DNA of 64,000 bases from Methylobacterium thuringiense (GCF_022179645.1 NZ_BPRA01000017.1:1-64000); one strand, 5' to 3'. Counted from the first letter of the stretch, positions 26,665 through 37,540 are shown. Notes: generated by a model from the letters alone, not told the origin. Translations and numbers: made by a program.

Positions 26665-28230
26665 ATGATGCCCTGTGCCCGCACAGCGCGTCATGCCGTC
26701 TGCGAGGTGTGGACCATCGTGATGACATCGCTGCGAGATCGGGCCGGCGCCTTCGCCCGGCAGCCCCTCGGCCTCCTGCGCCGGAACGGCGAGCAGACTC
26801 CCCGGCGCCCGCTCTCGAAGCGCAATGTCTCGGTGATGGCCTTCGTCGCCGCCGCGATGCTGGCCGGCACGGTCGAGACCGAGAACGCGGTCGCCAACGG
26901 CGACACCCGCACGCTCTCCCTGATCCACGAGCACACGAAAGAGAGCGCGACGATCACGTTCAAGCGCGACGGCCGCTACGACCGCGCCGCGCTGGACCAG
27001 CTCAACTGGCTGCTGCGCGACTGGCGCGAGGCCGATGCCACCAAGATGGACCCGCGCCTGTTCGACGTGGTCTGGGAGGCGCAGCGCTCGGTCGGCTCGA
27101 CGGCGCCGCTGCGCGTGGTCTGCGGCTACCGCAGCCCGAAGACCAACGGCATGCTGCGCCGGCGCTCCTCCGGCGTCGCCGAGCAGAGCCAGCACATGCT
27201 CGGCAAGGCCATGGACTTCTTCATGACCGACGCCTCGGTGGACGACATACGCGCCGCCGGCATCCGGCTGCAGCGCGGCGGCGTCGGCTGGTATCCGCGC
27301 TCCGGCTCGCCCTTCGTCCATCTCGACGTCGGCTCGGTGCGCGCCTGGCCGCGCATGAGCCGCGACCAGCTCGCCCGCCTCTTCCCCGACGGCAAGACCG
27401 TCCACCTGCCGGCCGACGGCAAGCCCTTCGCCCGCTACGAGGAGGCCCGCGCCGAGGTGCTGGCCCGCGGCGGCACGGTGCTCGGAGTCACGGCCGTCGC
27501 CTCCGCCGACCCGACCGACGACGGACCCGGCATCAAGGGATTCTTCGCTGGGCTCTTCGGCGGCGATTCCAATTCCGCGCCTGCGCCGATTCCGGCCGCC
27601 ACGCCGGGCAAGGCCCGCGGCAAGGCCACCATCGCCGTCGCCAGCGCCGACCCCGAGGATTCCACCGGCACGAAGCAGGCGCTGGCCTATGCCGTGCCGA
27701 ACAGCACGGAGGCCCTGCGCGAGGCCATGCTGAACCGCCAGGGCAGGACGCCCTCGGCCAAGGCCCTGCTCACCGGCGAGGCCGATGCCGCGCCGAACGC
27801 CCAGGACGCCCGGATCGCGCCGCTGCCGCCGCGCCGCCCCGCCGAATTCGCCGCCATCGCGGCGGCCCTCGCCGCGCCGCTGACGCCGGGACGTCCGGTG
27901 AAGGTCGCCGGGATCGGAAATGCCGGCCTCTCCGGCATGGCGCTCGCATCCAATGAGACGGCAGTGAGACCGGTCAGCCTCCTGCCCCCCGAGGCCGATC
28001 CCCGCGATCACCTGCGCGCACTGTTCTCGGCCTCGGCCCAGGGCGCCTCGGAGCCGGCCCGGCGCGACACGCCGATCCGTCTTGCCGCGATCCAGGCGCG
28101 GCCGGATACCGCGCCGGACGACATCTTCGCCGTCGAGGCCGTCGCGACCCGCTTCTCCACGCGCAGCCCCGGCGACGAACTCGCCGCCTCGCATTTTTCC
28201 GGGCCGGCCGTCGCGCGCGTCCGAAACTGA
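26665..28230 (+). CDS. DUF882/YcbK-like (peptidase M15-type) protein
   Basis: This 521-residue exported or membrane-anchored protein has, after the basic start, a hydrophobic segment (VMAFVAAAMLAGTV). It then has a DUF882 domain (about 85-245) with QSQHMLGKAMDFFM and SPFVHLDVGSVRAWPR. These histidines and aspartate match the zinc-ligand pattern of M15 DD/LD-peptidases such as YcbK. The last 270 residues are alanine/proline-rich with no clear domain. Inferred role is peptidoglycan maturation. The start is uncertain: ATG 26722 is an alternative, and neither has a strong ribosome-binding site. Confidence 0.8.
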   Translation: MMPCARTARHAVCEVWTIVMTSLRDRAGAFARQPLGLLRRNGEQTPRRPLSKRNVSVMAFVAAAMLAGTVETENAVANGDTRTLSLIHEHTKESATITFKRDGRYDRAALDQLNWLLRDWREADATKMDPRLFDVVWEAQRSVGSTAPLRVVCGYRSPKTNGMLRRRSSGVAEQSQHMLGKAMDFFMTDASVDDIRAAGIRLQRGGVGWYPRSGSPFVHLDVGSVRAWPRMSRDQLARLFPDGKTVHLPADGKPFARYEEARAEVLARGGTVLGVTAVASADPTDDGPGIKGFFAGLFGGDSNSAPAPIPAATPGKARGKATIAVASADPEDSTGTKQALAYAVPNSTEALREAMLNRQGRTPSAKALLTGEADAAPNAQDARIAPLPPRRPAEFAAIAAALAAPLTPGRPVKVAGIGNAGLSGMALASNETAVRPVSLLPPEADPRDHLRALFSASAQGASEPARRDTPIRLAAIQARPDTAPDDIFAVEAVATRFSTRSPGDELAASHFSGPAVARVRN

Positions 28231-28707
28231 TCAGCGCGGCGAGAACCGGCTAATCCGTCTTCCCCGCACAATGTAGCTTTCGGCCGGCTTGGCCGGGGCT
28301 TTCGGCTCCTCGGGTGCGGGAGCCGGCGGCGGAGCCTTTCCGAACCGCTCGATCCGCACGCCGGCGCAGTGGCCGCTGCGCCAGACCAGCCTGACGCGGA
28401 GCAAGAAGGCGTAGCCGACCACCTTCAGCTGGAACGCGTCGGGCAGTACGACCGTGTCCGGCAGGCCCAGCCGAGCGCCGGATTTCGAGACGTCCTTCAC
28501 GGTGCAGGGGATCTCGGTCCCGTCGCGCAACAGGATCAGGCCGATCCAGTTCGTCGGTGTCCGCGCTTCGCTGCGCCGTTCGAGCACGATCGTGTCGGCG
28601 GCCGCGGACGAGCCGGTGCCCGCCCCGCCGGACGTCCCGAGAGACCTGATGAGCGCCTCTCCCGGCATGATGAACCCGATCGCCTCCGCAAGCCCCCAGG
28701 TTCTCAC
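28231..28707 (-). CDS. PilZ-domain protein (probable cyclic-di-GMP binder)
   Basis: This 158-residue protein has a PilZ domain at about 40-120. ERRSEARTPTNW gives the RxxxR c-di-GMP motif and KDVSKSGARLGL the D/NxSxxG motif, so nucleotide binding is expected. The C-terminal tail is proline/lysine-rich (APPPAPAPEEPK) and ends in arginine-rich residues. ATG 28668 is an alternative start that removes 13 residues. It is convergent with the DUF882 gene, whose stop abuts its own. No effector domain is attached, so it may act by protein contact. Confidence 0.8.
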   Translation of the reverse strand: MRTWGLAEAIGFIMPGEALIRSLGTSGGAGTGSSAAADTIVLERRSEARTPTNWIGLILLRDGTEIPCTVKDVSKSGARLGLPDTVVLPDAFQLKVVGYAFLLRVRLVWRSGHCAGVRIERFGKAPPPAPAPEEPKAPAKPAESYIVRGRRISRFSPR

Positions 28708-29224
28708 CGAGAGCTTGATGTCTTCTCTACTCGTCCATGCAAATGGCGGCGGGCGACATCGAAATCTGTTTTCCCGAAATGCGAAGAACGCCCGACGGGG
28801 AAGTTCGGCGAACCGCGCCGCCTCCGTCGCGAATCGATCTCAGGCACTAAAAGCCACCGGAACGGCTTCGGAGACGGCCGATCCGCCGTCCCGCCGCCGT
28901 TTTGCACGGTTCGGCTCGCTGCACGGCACAACCCGCTGGGTCGGACACCCGAAGCACGAGTTCCCGGCGAAGGCGATCCAAGCACTCACCTGATCTGCGC
29001 GATCCCGTCGATACTTACGTAGTTCGGTCACGAGGCGACCTGTCATCGCCCTCCGCCTTCTTGCGGAGACGGCGACCGGCCACCCCGATCGCCCTCCCGC
29101 GATGCAGCGACGAATGTGGGCGGCGGCGGGGCAACGGGCTCTTGCCGGTGGGGGCGGCCCGGCTAACATGGCGTCATCCAGTCGCGTCCAAACACCATAA
29201 CCCTGGGGGCAGGGAGCCAAGCGC
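28708..29224. other. Intergenic region, no supported gene
   Basis: This 517-base gap separates the PilZ gene (minus) and a small plus-strand gene. Short frames exist in several directions but none has a ribosome-binding site or a recognisable family. It must contain both promoters. Confidence 0.4.
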
Positions 29225-29395
29225 ATGCAGGAAGCGATTCGCGTGAAACCCACGCAGGACGGCACCTACACGGTCTATCGCGGCACCATGGCGTTGGTGG
29301 CAGGCCTGACCCGCCTGCAGGCGGAAAGGTACGAGGCCAGCATCGCCGCCCGCCAGCAGGCGGCTCGCAACGGCCGCCTCGCCCAATTCGGCTGA
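29225..29395 (+). CDS. Small conserved-looking hypothetical protein (56 aa)
   Basis: This 56-residue open frame has a good GGGAG ribosome-binding site 9 bases before ATG 29225 and a hairpin with a T run shortly after its stop, so it looks like a real one-gene transcript. The protein begins MQEAIRVKPTQDGTY, has a short hydrophobic turn (MALVAGLTRL) and ends in a basic amphipathic helix (QQAARNGRLAQFG). I do not recognise a family and assign no function. Confidence 0.55.
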   Translation: MQEAIRVKPTQDGTYTVYRGTMALVAGLTRLQAERYEASIAARQQAARNGRLAQFG

Positions 29396-29455
29396 GCAGG
29401 TCTTCCTCGATCACAGACCGTGCTCGATCGCAGGCCTTGCTCGATCGACGACTCA

Positions 29456-29485
29456 GGCGCGAATCCCCAGGATTCTCGCCTTTTC
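29456..29485 (+). terminator. Intrinsic terminator after the 56-aa gene
   Basis: The arms GGCGCGAATCC (29456-29466) and GGATTCTCGCC (29470-29480) pair with one mismatch around CCA, followed by TTTTC. It ends transcription from the plus-strand small gene just before the opposing phosphoesterase stop. Confidence 0.65.
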
Positions 29486-29492
29486 CATGCCG

Positions 29493-30389
29493 TCAGGCGC
29501 GCGTCAGCACGAGCGATCCGAGCGCGCCGATGGTGCCCTCCTCGGTGAGGCCACGCTCCGTCGCCGTGATCGCGAAGCGGCCGCCGTCGCGCGCGATGTC
29601 GAAGAGGTAATAGGCGGCCCGGTGGTTCTCGCGAATGCTCTGTGCGGAGGCCGAGGGCGCGCCGACGATCGGCACCGCACCGTTCGGCCCCTCGACGAAG
29701 GCGACGCTGCCGACGTGGTTGTGCCCGTGCAGGATCAGGTCCGCACCGGCCCGGGCGATCATTGCGGTGAAGGCCGCCGCGTCCTTCAACTCGCGACCCG
29801 AACGCGCGCCGCCGGGATGGGGCGGATGGTGGATCATCACCACTCGGAAGGGCGGCTCGGGCTCGGCCGCGAGATCGCACAGCAGGCGCTCCGCCGCCGC
29901 GATCTGGGGCGGCCCGACTCGGCCCGTAGCCGCGAAGGGCTTCGTCGGGATCGCCGAGGACAGGCCGACCAGGGCGAGCGGGCCGCGGCGGCGCAGATAT
30001 GGGAACACGCCGGCCAAGCCGTTGTCGTCCCCGGTCCAGGCGCCGCAGGTGCCGAGCAGGCCTTCGAGCGAGCCGCGCACGTAGGCGTCGTGGTTGCCCG
30101 GCACGAAGCTGACCCGGTCGGCCGCGCCGAGGGCTTCGAGGAAGATCCGCGAGGTCGCCCACTCGTCCGGCAGGCCGATGTTGCAGAGGTCGCCGGTGCA
30201 GGCGACGTGGTCGCTGCCCTGCAGGTGCAGGTCGGCGACCAGCGCCGCCAGCAGGTCCATGTCGTGGTGCCGGCCGCGGCCGCGCCGCCAGTTGACGTAG
30301 CCGGTGGCGCGCTTGCTGAGGAGCTGGCGCAGCTTGGGCCGGGGCAGCGGTCCAACATGCGGATCGGTGATGTGAGCGAGACGGAACAT
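29493..30389 (-). CDS. Metallophosphoesterase (calcineurin-like)
   Basis: This 298-residue protein has the complete two-metal phosphoesterase set: DPHVG near the start, GDLCNIG, GNHDAY, MIHHPPH and GHNHVG. I start at ATG 30389, where MFRLAHITDPH begins; the frame is open further upstream without coding features. Substrates range from cyclic nucleotides to phospholipid precursors. It is divergent from a lipid A gene set (acyltransferase, waaA, lpxK), but it lacks any visible link to LpxH, so no lipid A role is claimed. Confidence 0.85.
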   Translation of the reverse strand: MFRLAHITDPHVGPLPRPKLRQLLSKRATGYVNWRRGRGRHHDMDLLAALVADLHLQGSDHVACTGDLCNIGLPDEWATSRIFLEALGAADRVSFVPGNHDAYVRGSLEGLLGTCGAWTGDDNGLAGVFPYLRRRGPLALVGLSSAIPTKPFAATGRVGPPQIAAAERLLCDLAAEPEPPFRVVMIHHPPHPGGARSGRELKDAAAFTAMIARAGADLILHGHNHVGSVAFVEGPNGAVPIVGAPSASAQSIRENHRAAYYLFDIARDGGRFAITATERGLTEEGTIGALGSLVLTRA

Positions 30390-30660
30390 CGGCGTGGGGT
30401 CTGGCCGCGGCGGTGAGCGGGAAGCAGGCCACCCCGCATGTGCGTCAGCGGCGCCCGAGGTCAACCGGCGCGTTTCTCGGCCGCCGAGGTTGCGCGGCAA
30501 TCTTAACTGGCGTTACAGAACCGCGGCCCGCCGCGATTCCCTGTCGCGTGACCTCCGTGGCGGTCACGTCCCCGCGTCGCGGGACTGGAAGCTGAGCCGG
30601 TCCGCACCGGTGCCTCGCGAAAAAGCGCCATCACGAAGAGCGGGAGACCGCCCCCGGCAC

Positions 30661-31383
30661 ATGGGCCTCATCAAGACCATCGGCCGCAAGCCGCTCGTGC
30701 AGAAGGGGCTCGGCCTCGCCGCCTACGGCTATCTGAACCTCGTCCGGCGCACCAACCGCTTCACCACGGTGCCGGCCGACGCGAACGCGCTGCTCGACGC
30801 GACGGGCCCGTGCATCGCCGCGATGTGGCACGGCCAGCACATCATGATCTCGTTCATGAAGCGGCCGCAGGATCGCATCGCGACCATCATCTCCAAGTCC
30901 CCCGACGGCAACATCAACACGTATTCCCTGGAGCGGATGGGCGTTCGCGTCATGCGCGCCTCCGGCGCCCGCGGTCGCGCCGTGCGCGACGCCAAGGCGA
31001 AGGGCGGCGCCGAAGGCCTGCGCGCCATGGTCCGCGCCCTTAAGAACGGCGAGACCGTCTGCTTCTCCGCCGACGTGCCGAAGGTCTCGCGGGTCTGCGA
31101 TGCCGGCATCATCATGCTCGCGCGCTTCTCCGGCCGCCCGATCCTGCCCGTCGCGGTGGTGACGAGCCGGCACATCCGCTTCAACAGCTGGGACCGCGCC
31201 TGCCTCGGGCTGCCCTTCGGCCGCGGCGCCATGGTGTTTGGCGAGCCGATCTTCGTGCCGCGCGAGGTCGAGCCCGAGTTCGTCGACAGCCTGCGCCTGA
31301 AGGTCCAGACCGAACTGAACCGCGTTCACGACCAGGCCTACACGCTGGTCGGACGTGAGGACCGGGTCGGGAATCCGGCATGA
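30661..31383 (+). CDS. DUF374 lysophospholipid acyltransferase-family protein
   Basis: This 240-residue protein of the LPLAT superfamily (DUF374) shows MWHGQHIMISF, the family's histidine motif in place of the classic HxxxxD, and ISKSPDGNINTYSLERMG with a conserved basic RAMVRALKNGETVCFSADVPK. A hydrophobic N-terminal stretch may associate with the membrane. It precedes waaA and lpxK, a common alphaproteobacterial arrangement, which suggests a role in lipid A or Kdo-lipid assembly. The acyl donor and acceptor are unknown. Confidence 0.82.
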   Translation: MGLIKTIGRKPLVQKGLGLAAYGYLNLVRRTNRFTTVPADANALLDATGPCIAAMWHGQHIMISFMKRPQDRIATIISKSPDGNINTYSLERMGVRVMRASGARGRAVRDAKAKGGAEGLRAMVRALKNGETVCFSADVPKVSRVCDAGIIMLARFSGRPILPVAVVTSRHIRFNSWDRACLGLPFGRGAMVFGEPIFVPREVEPEFVDSLRLKVQTELNRVHDQAYTLVGREDRVGNPA

Positions 31384-31663
31384 CTCCGATGGACGCGAGC
31401 TACGACTTCGTCGGTTGCCAGCTATCGGTAGGCGCGCACCGCCGCCCAGACCGCTCCCGGCTGATGGCGTCGGTGCCACCACCTCCCCTTCCCCGGACGG
31501 GTGGAGCGTCAGCGGAACCCGATCCGGGGCCCAGCACACGACGTCGCGAAGCGTCGGCACCTCAGCGCCGTTCGTATCGAGCCGCTGGCGCGGCCCTTTT
31601 CGCGCTGGCTCCCGGATCACCTTGCGCTTCGCTGCAGGCGTCCGGGAAAAGTGGGGCGGAGGC
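31384..31663. other. Spacer between DUF374 and waaA
   Basis: This 280-base GC-rich gap carries no supported gene. The open frame that crosses it upstream of waaA is low-complexity and Arg/Pro-rich with no family features. A promoter for waaA may lie here. Confidence 0.4.
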
Positions 31664-32968
31664 ATGAGGGTTTCGGCGCTCCCCATCACGCTGAAGGCCT
31701 ACCGCGCCGGGCTCTACCTCGGCGAGCCTGCCGTCGCCGGCCTGCTCGCCTGGCGCTCTCATCGCGGCAAGGAGGATCCCGGCCGCCTGCCCGAGCGGCG
31801 CGGCCGTCCCGGCCGGGCGCGGCCGACGGGCAAGCTCGTCTGGATGCACGGAGCCAGCATCGGCGAGTCACTCTCGCTGATCGGGCTGGTCTCCGGCATG
31901 ATCGCGCGCGGTTTTTCCGTGCTCGTGACCACGGGCACCAAGAGCGCCGCCGAACTGCTCAGCACGCGGTTGCCGGCCGGCGCCGTCCACCAGTACATGC
32001 CGCTCGATGCGCCGCGCTGGATCGAGCGCTTCCTCGACCATTGGCAGCCCGACCTCGCCCTCGTCGCCGAATCCGAGATCTGGCCCAACACCGTGATCTC
32101 GCTGCACCGGCGCGCGGTGCCGCTGATCGTGGTCAACGGCCGGATGTCGGAGCGCTCGTTCAAGGGCTGGGCGCGCTCGCCCCGCACCGCCGAGGCCTTG
32201 CTCTCCCGGATCTCGATCTGCCTCGTCCAGACCAAGGACGATGCCGAGCGCTATGCCCGCCTCGGCGCACCGCGCGTGAAGGTGGTCGGAAACCTCAAAT
32301 ACGATTCCGCCGTGCCGCCGGCCGACGCGCAGCAGCTCGCCTATCTCGGCGACATGGTCGGCGACCGGCCGGTCTGGGTCGCGGCCAGCACGCATCCCGG
32401 CGAGGACGCGGTGGTGGCCGAGGCCCATGCCCTGCTGAAAGACAGGCTGCCGAACCTCCTCACCGTGATCGTGCCGCGCCATCCACGCCGCGGCGAGGCG
32501 GTCGCCGCCTGCGCCGCCGCCCTGGGTCTGCGCACCAGCCGCCGCTCCATGAACGGCAGGCCGCATCCGCAAGTCGATCTCTACGTCGCCGACACCCTCG
32601 GCGAACTCGGCCTGTTCTACCGGCTCAGCCCCCTCGTCTTCCTCGGCGGCTCGCTGGTGCCCCATGGCGGCCAGAACCCGATCGAGCCGGTGCGCCTCGA
32701 CACGGCGGTCCTGCACGGCCCCCATGTCGGCAACTTCCTGGAGCCGTACCGTGCGCTCGATACCGCCGGGGGGGCGCTGACCGTCACCGATGCCCGCGAT
32801 CTCGCAGCCGCGGTGGGCGACCTGCTGGCCGACCATCGCCGCATCGACGCCATGGCCGAGCGCGGACATGCGGCGCTGGAGCCGTTCGAGGGCGCGGTCG
32901 CGCGCACGCTCGCCGTGCTCGACACCTTCGTCGCGCAGCTGACGCTCGCCGCCCGGTCGCCGGCCTAA
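31664..32968 (+). CDS. waaA: 3-deoxy-D-manno-octulosonic acid (Kdo) transferase
   Basis: This 434-residue inner-membrane glycosyltransferase (GT30) adds Kdo to lipid IVA. It shows an N-terminal hydrophobic anchor region, the N-lobe MHGASIGESLS with the catalytic glutamate, ESEIWPN, VNGRMSERS, and C-lobe GGSLVPHGGQNPIEP with the CMP-Kdo-binding pattern. The start is ATG 31664, with GGGGCGGAGG just before it. It ends directly against lpxK: the TAA stop is followed immediately by the lpxK ATG. Confidence 0.93.
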   Translation: MRVSALPITLKAYRAGLYLGEPAVAGLLAWRSHRGKEDPGRLPERRGRPGRARPTGKLVWMHGASIGESLSLIGLVSGMIARGFSVLVTTGTKSAAELLSTRLPAGAVHQYMPLDAPRWIERFLDHWQPDLALVAESEIWPNTVISLHRRAVPLIVVNGRMSERSFKGWARSPRTAEALLSRISICLVQTKDDAERYARLGAPRVKVVGNLKYDSAVPPADAQQLAYLGDMVGDRPVWVAASTHPGEDAVVAEAHALLKDRLPNLLTVIVPRHPRRGEAVAACAAALGLRTSRRSMNGRPHPQVDLYVADTLGELGLFYRLSPLVFLGGSLVPHGGQNPIEPVRLDTAVLHGPHVGNFLEPYRALDTAGGALTVTDARDLAAAVGDLLADHRRIDAMAERGHAALEPFEGAVARTLAVLDTFVAQLTLAARSPA

Positions 32969-33985
32969 ATGCGCGCGCCCGGCTTCTGGTCAGGCCCGGC
33001 CTCGCATCCCCTGGCGCGGGCCCTCGCGCCCGTCGGCGCGGCCTACGGACGCCTGACGGCGCGGCGCATGGACGGGTTGGGCGAGCGCACGGCCTGTCCG
33101 GTGCTCTGCGTCGGCAACCTGACGCTCGGCGGCGCCGGCAAGACGCCCACCGCAATCCGCATCGCCGCGCTGCTGCAGGAGGCCGGGGCGCGGCCGGCTT
33201 TCCTGACGCGCGGCTATGGCGGGCGGGAGCGTGGCCCCCTCCTCGTCGATCCCGAACGACATGACTCCGAGAAAATCGGCGACGAGCCGTTGCTGCTGGC
33301 GCGGGTCGCGCCGACGGTGGTGGCGCGCGAGCGCCCGGCCGGTGCCCGGCTCTGCGCCGCGCAGGGCGCCGACGTCGTCGTGATGGATGACGGGCTGCAG
33401 AACCCGAGCCTGACGAAGACCCTCTCCCTCGCCGTGGTCGATGCCGGCGCCGGAATCGGCAACGGCCTAACCTTTCCCGCCGGCCCCCTGCGCGTGCCCC
33501 TCGACCGGCAATGGCGGCATGTCGGCGGCCTCGTGCTGATCGGCGAGGGCGCGCCGGGCGAAGCGGTGGCGCGGGAGGCGCTGCGCCGCGGCCTGCCGGT
33601 CCATCGCGGGCGTCTGGTGCCGGAGGCGGCCACCGACCTCGCCGGTCGGGCGGTGCTCGCCTTCGCCGGGATCGGACGGCCGGAAAAGTTCTTCGAGACC
33701 GTGCGGGGCTGCGGGGCGCGGCTCGTGGAGACGCGGGCCTTTCCCGACCATCACCGCTTTTCGGAGAAGGAGCTTGCGGGGCTGGCGGAGGCGGCGCTGC
33801 GGCTCGGGGCGGTGCTCGTCACCACCGAGAAGGACGCGGTGCGGCTGCCGGCGGCGTTTCGGGAGGCGGTGACGGTGCTGCGGGTTGCGCTGGCGTTCGC
33901 GGACGAAGCGCCGCTGCGGGCGCAGCTCGATGCGCTGATGCGTCCGGGGATCGATCCGTCGCCCGGCCCCGGCCGGCGGATCTGA
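32969..33985 (+). CDS. lpxK: Tetraacyldisaccharide 4'-kinase
   Basis: This 338-residue P-loop kinase phosphorylates the lipid A disaccharide at the inner membrane. It shows VGNLTLGGAGKTPT (Walker A), LTRGYGG, GDEPLLLA, VVMDDGLQNPSL (Walker B region) and FPDHHRFSEKEL. The gene begins on the base after the waaA stop, so the two are cotranscribed. Its stop lies 22 bases from the opposing DUF2093 gene. Confidence 0.95.
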   Translation: MRAPGFWSGPASHPLARALAPVGAAYGRLTARRMDGLGERTACPVLCVGNLTLGGAGKTPTAIRIAALLQEAGARPAFLTRGYGGRERGPLLVDPERHDSEKIGDEPLLLARVAPTVVARERPAGARLCAAQGADVVVMDDGLQNPSLTKTLSLAVVDAGAGIGNGLTFPAGPLRVPLDRQWRHVGGLVLIGEGAPGEAVAREALRRGLPVHRGRLVPEAATDLAGRAVLAFAGIGRPEKFFETVRGCGARLVETRAFPDHHRFSEKELAGLAEAALRLGAVLVTTEKDAVRLPAAFREAVTVLRVALAFADEAPLRAQLDALMRPGIDPSPGPGRRI

Positions 33986-34007
33986 AACCCGCCCTCGGCC
34001 CGATCGC

Positions 34008-34232
34008 TCAGGGCGCGTGCCCGACGGCCTTGAGGCGAGACATGGCGGCCTCAGGGGTCGCGTAGGCTTCCTGGCGTTCGACGCTCCAGTACCGCAGGGC
34101 ATCGAGCCCGATCGTCTCGCCAGTGACGGCGCAGCGGACGAAGGTGCCGGGCTTGACCACGCGCATGGTGCCGTCGCCGTACTCGACCTTGGCCTCGCCG
34201 CCCTGCGGCGTGCGTTCGTAGCGACCGAGCAT
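34008..34232 (-). CDS. DUF2093 domain protein
   Basis: This 74-residue protein is a typical DUF2093 member: it reads EAKVEYGDGTMRVVKPGTFVRC and ALRYWSVERQEAYATPEAAM. The family is small, soluble and restricted to alphaproteobacteria, with no established function. The gene lies convergent to lpxK. Confidence 0.85.
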   Translation of the reverse strand: MLGRYERTPQGGEAKVEYGDGTMRVVKPGTFVRCAVTGETIGLDALRYWSVERQEAYATPEAAMSRLKAVGHAP

Positions 34233-34348
34233 CTCTGACCACTCCTGCCTCGTTCATCGCCTCATAGCGCCGGCACGCGTCGCTTGTCGATCGATGCACC
34301 GGGCCGATCCGCAGGCCGGGATCCGTCAGATTCCGGTCGCGTCTCCCG

Positions 34349-35317
<969 letters not shown>

Positions 35318-35526
35318 CGGACATCCTTGAAATCGTGGAGCGAAGACGACGCGAAAAGTCGTCTGCCCTCGGGCTCGCTTAGTCCAATCGGCACAGATGT
35401 AAACGCGCGCCCTTCGCCAGCCGCCGGGCTCGGTCCGTGCCCTCGCTCCGCCATCCGCGAAATGCCACGGAGCGATGGCCTGCGCCCCCCTCGACAGAGC
35501 CGGGCCGCTCGGGCCTATGATCGGCC

Positions 35527-35970
35527 ATGCATGCTCCGGTCCCGCAGGCCTCCGATCCGGCTCAGGATCGCTCCACGTTCGAGGCTCTGTTCGACGCGGC
35601 CCGCACGGTCCGCGCGCGCGCCTACGCACCGTATTCGCGGTTTCATGTCGGCGCGGCGCTCCTCGACGAGGCCGGCCGCGTCCATGCGGGCTGCAACGTC
35701 GAGAACGCGGCCTATCCGGTCGGCACCTGCGCCGAGGCCGGCGCCATCGCGGCGATGGTCGCGGCCGGCGGCACGCGCATCGCGGCGATCCTCGTCCTCG
35801 GCGACGGGCCGGCGCCGGTGACGCCCTGCGGCGCCTGCCGCCAGCGTATTCGCGAGTTTTCAGGGTCGGACACGCCGGTGCTCGTGGCCGATCCTCACGG
35901 CCTGCGCGCGCGCTTCACCATCGAGGCCCTGCTGCCCGCCTCCTTCGGCCCCGAGAATTTTTCGCGATGA
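35527..35970 (+). CDS. cdd: Cytidine deaminase
   Basis: This 147-residue zinc enzyme converts cytidine and deoxycytidine to uridine and deoxyuridine. It shows [19 protein letters not shown], with the catalytic glutamate E70 and zinc ligand C68, and PCGACRQ (C101, C104), giving the three-cysteine tetrameric type. It is the first gene of a nucleoside salvage operon and overlaps punA by 4 bases. Confidence 0.93.
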   Translation: MHAPVPQASDPAQDRSTFEALFDAARTVRARAYAPYSRFHVGAALLDEAGRVHAGCNVENAAYPVGTCAEAGAIAAMVAAGGTRIAAILVLGDGPAPVTPCGACRQRIREFSGSDTPVLVADPHGLRARFTIEALLPASFGPENFSR

Positions 35971-36788
35971 GTGCGGCGATCGCAACGCTGCGCGCGGCGG
36001 GCCTGAGTGGCCCCTATGCCTGCGCCATCGTCACCGGCACCGGGCTCGGCGGGCTGGCCGCCTCGCTCGAGGAGCGGGTCGGACTCGCCTATGCCGACAT
36101 CCCCGGCTTCCCGCGATCCGGCGTCAGCGGGCATGGCGGCACGCTGCATGGCGGGCGCATCGCAGGACGCCCGGTGCTGGTCTTCGAGGGCCGCATCCAC
36201 GCCTACGAGGCGGGCGATGCCGCCGCCATGCGGGTGCCGCTGACGCTCGCGAGAGACCTCGGCGCCGGGGCCATGCTGCTCACGAACGCCTCCGGCTCGC
36301 TGATGCCGGAGGCGGGGCCCGGCAGCCTCGTGGCGCTCGCCGACCACATCAACCTCTCCGGCCTCAACCCGCTGGTCGGCGAGCCGAGCGACGCCCGCTT
36401 CGTGCCGATGACAGACGCCTACGATCCGGCGCTGCGCGCCCTGCTGCACGCGGCGGCCGCGGCCTCCGGCGTGGCGTTGCACGAGGGCGTCTATGCCTGG
36501 TTCTCGGGGCCGTCCTTCGAGACGCCGGCCGAGGTGCGGATGGCCGGACGCCTCGGCGCGGATCTCGTCGGGATGTCGACGGTACCGGAAACGATCCTGG
36601 CCCGCTTCCTCGGCCTGAAGGTCGCCGCGCTCTCCGTCGTCACCAACCGCGCCGCCGGCATCGCGGGCGGGGATCCGCACCATGCCGAGACCAAGACCGT
36701 CGCCGCCCGCGCGGCGGACGACCTCACCCGCCTCGTCTGCGCCTTCGTGGCGCGCCTGCCGCCTCCCGCATCGCCGACCGGATCATGA
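35967..36788 (+). CDS. punA: Purine-nucleoside phosphorylase (trimeric family)
   Basis: This 273-residue enzyme splits purine nucleosides with phosphate into base and (deoxy)ribose-1-phosphate. It shows VTGTGLGGL, the phosphate-binding GHGGTLHGG, ASGSLMPEAGPGS, HEGVYAWFSGPSFETPAEVRM and MSTVPETILARFLGL, the classic low-molecular-mass PNP signature. It overlaps cdd by 4 bases (ATGA) and deoC by 4. Together the operon feeds ribose moieties into glycolysis via DeoC. Confidence 0.93.
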   Translation: MSAAIATLRAAGLSGPYACAIVTGTGLGGLAASLEERVGLAYADIPGFPRSGVSGHGGTLHGGRIAGRPVLVFEGRIHAYEAGDAAAMRVPLTLARDLGAGAMLLTNASGSLMPEAGPGSLVALADHINLSGLNPLVGEPSDARFVPMTDAYDPALRALLHAAAAASGVALHEGVYAWFSGPSFETPAEVRMAGRLGADLVGMSTVPETILARFLGLKVAALSVVTNRAAGIAGGDPHHAETKTVAARAADDLTRLVCAFVARLPPPASPTGS

Positions 36789-37540
36789 CAGCCAGCCCGA
36801 CCCTATCCGCCGAGGAGGCCGCGTCCGTCGCCCGCCGGGCGATCCCGCTGCTCGATCTCACCGATCTCAACGACGCCTGCGGGGCCAGCGCCATCGATGC
36901 CCTGTGCCGGACGGCGCGGGAGGGCGGCGTTGCCGCCGTCTGCGTCTGGCCGCAATTCGTCGGGCAATCCTTGCGCGGGCTGCACGGCGACCCGATCGCG
37001 GTGGCCACCGTGGTCAACTTCCCGGCCGGCGGCGAGGATGTCGAGCGGGTCGTGGACGACACCGTCGAGGCGCTGCGCGACGGGGCGGGGGAGATCGATC
37101 TGGTGCTGCCCTATCGCGCCCTGCTGCGCGGCGAGGGCGCACTGGCGCGCGACATGGTGGCGGCGGTCCGCGAGGTCTGCGACGGGGGCCGTCTGCTCAA
37201 GGTGATCCTGGAGACGGGCGAACTCGCAGCGCCCGAGCGCATCGCCGAGGCGAGCCGGATCGCGCTGGAAGCCGGCGCCGACTTCATCAAGACCTCGACG
37301 GGCAAGAGCCCGGTCTCGGCAACGCCGGAGGCGGCCGAAGTGATGCTGCAGGCGATCCGCGCGCATGGCGGAGGCGGGTTGAAGGTCTCGGGCGGCCTCA
37401 AGAGCGTGGCCGACGCGGCCCTCTATCTTAGCCTCGCCGACCGCATCATGGGATCGCGTTGGGCAACAGCCAAAAACATGCGGCTCGGGGCGAGCAGCCT
37501 CTATGGCGAACTGGCAAAAGCCCGGGACGCCGCATCGTGA
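36785..37540 (+). CDS. deoC: Deoxyribose-phosphate aldolase
   Basis: This 251-residue TIM-barrel aldolase cleaves deoxyribose-5-phosphate to glyceraldehyde-3-phosphate and acetaldehyde. The Schiff-base lysine is K169 in [10 protein letters not shown]105 (EIDLVLP) and the [10 protein letters not shown] lysine complete the catalytic set. It overlaps punA upstream by ATGA and deoA downstream by GTGA, showing tight translational coupling. Confidence 0.94.
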   Translation: MTASPTLSAEEAASVARRAIPLLDLTDLNDACGASAIDALCRTAREGGVAAVCVWPQFVGQSLRGLHGDPIAVATVVNFPAGGEDVERVVDDTVEALRDGAGEIDLVLPYRALLRGEGALARDMVAAVREVCDGGRLLKVILETGELAAPERIAEASRIALEAGADFIKTSTGKSPVSATPEAAEVMLQAIRAHGGGGLKVSGGLKSVADAALYLSLADRIMGSRWATAKNMRLGASSLYGELAKARDAAS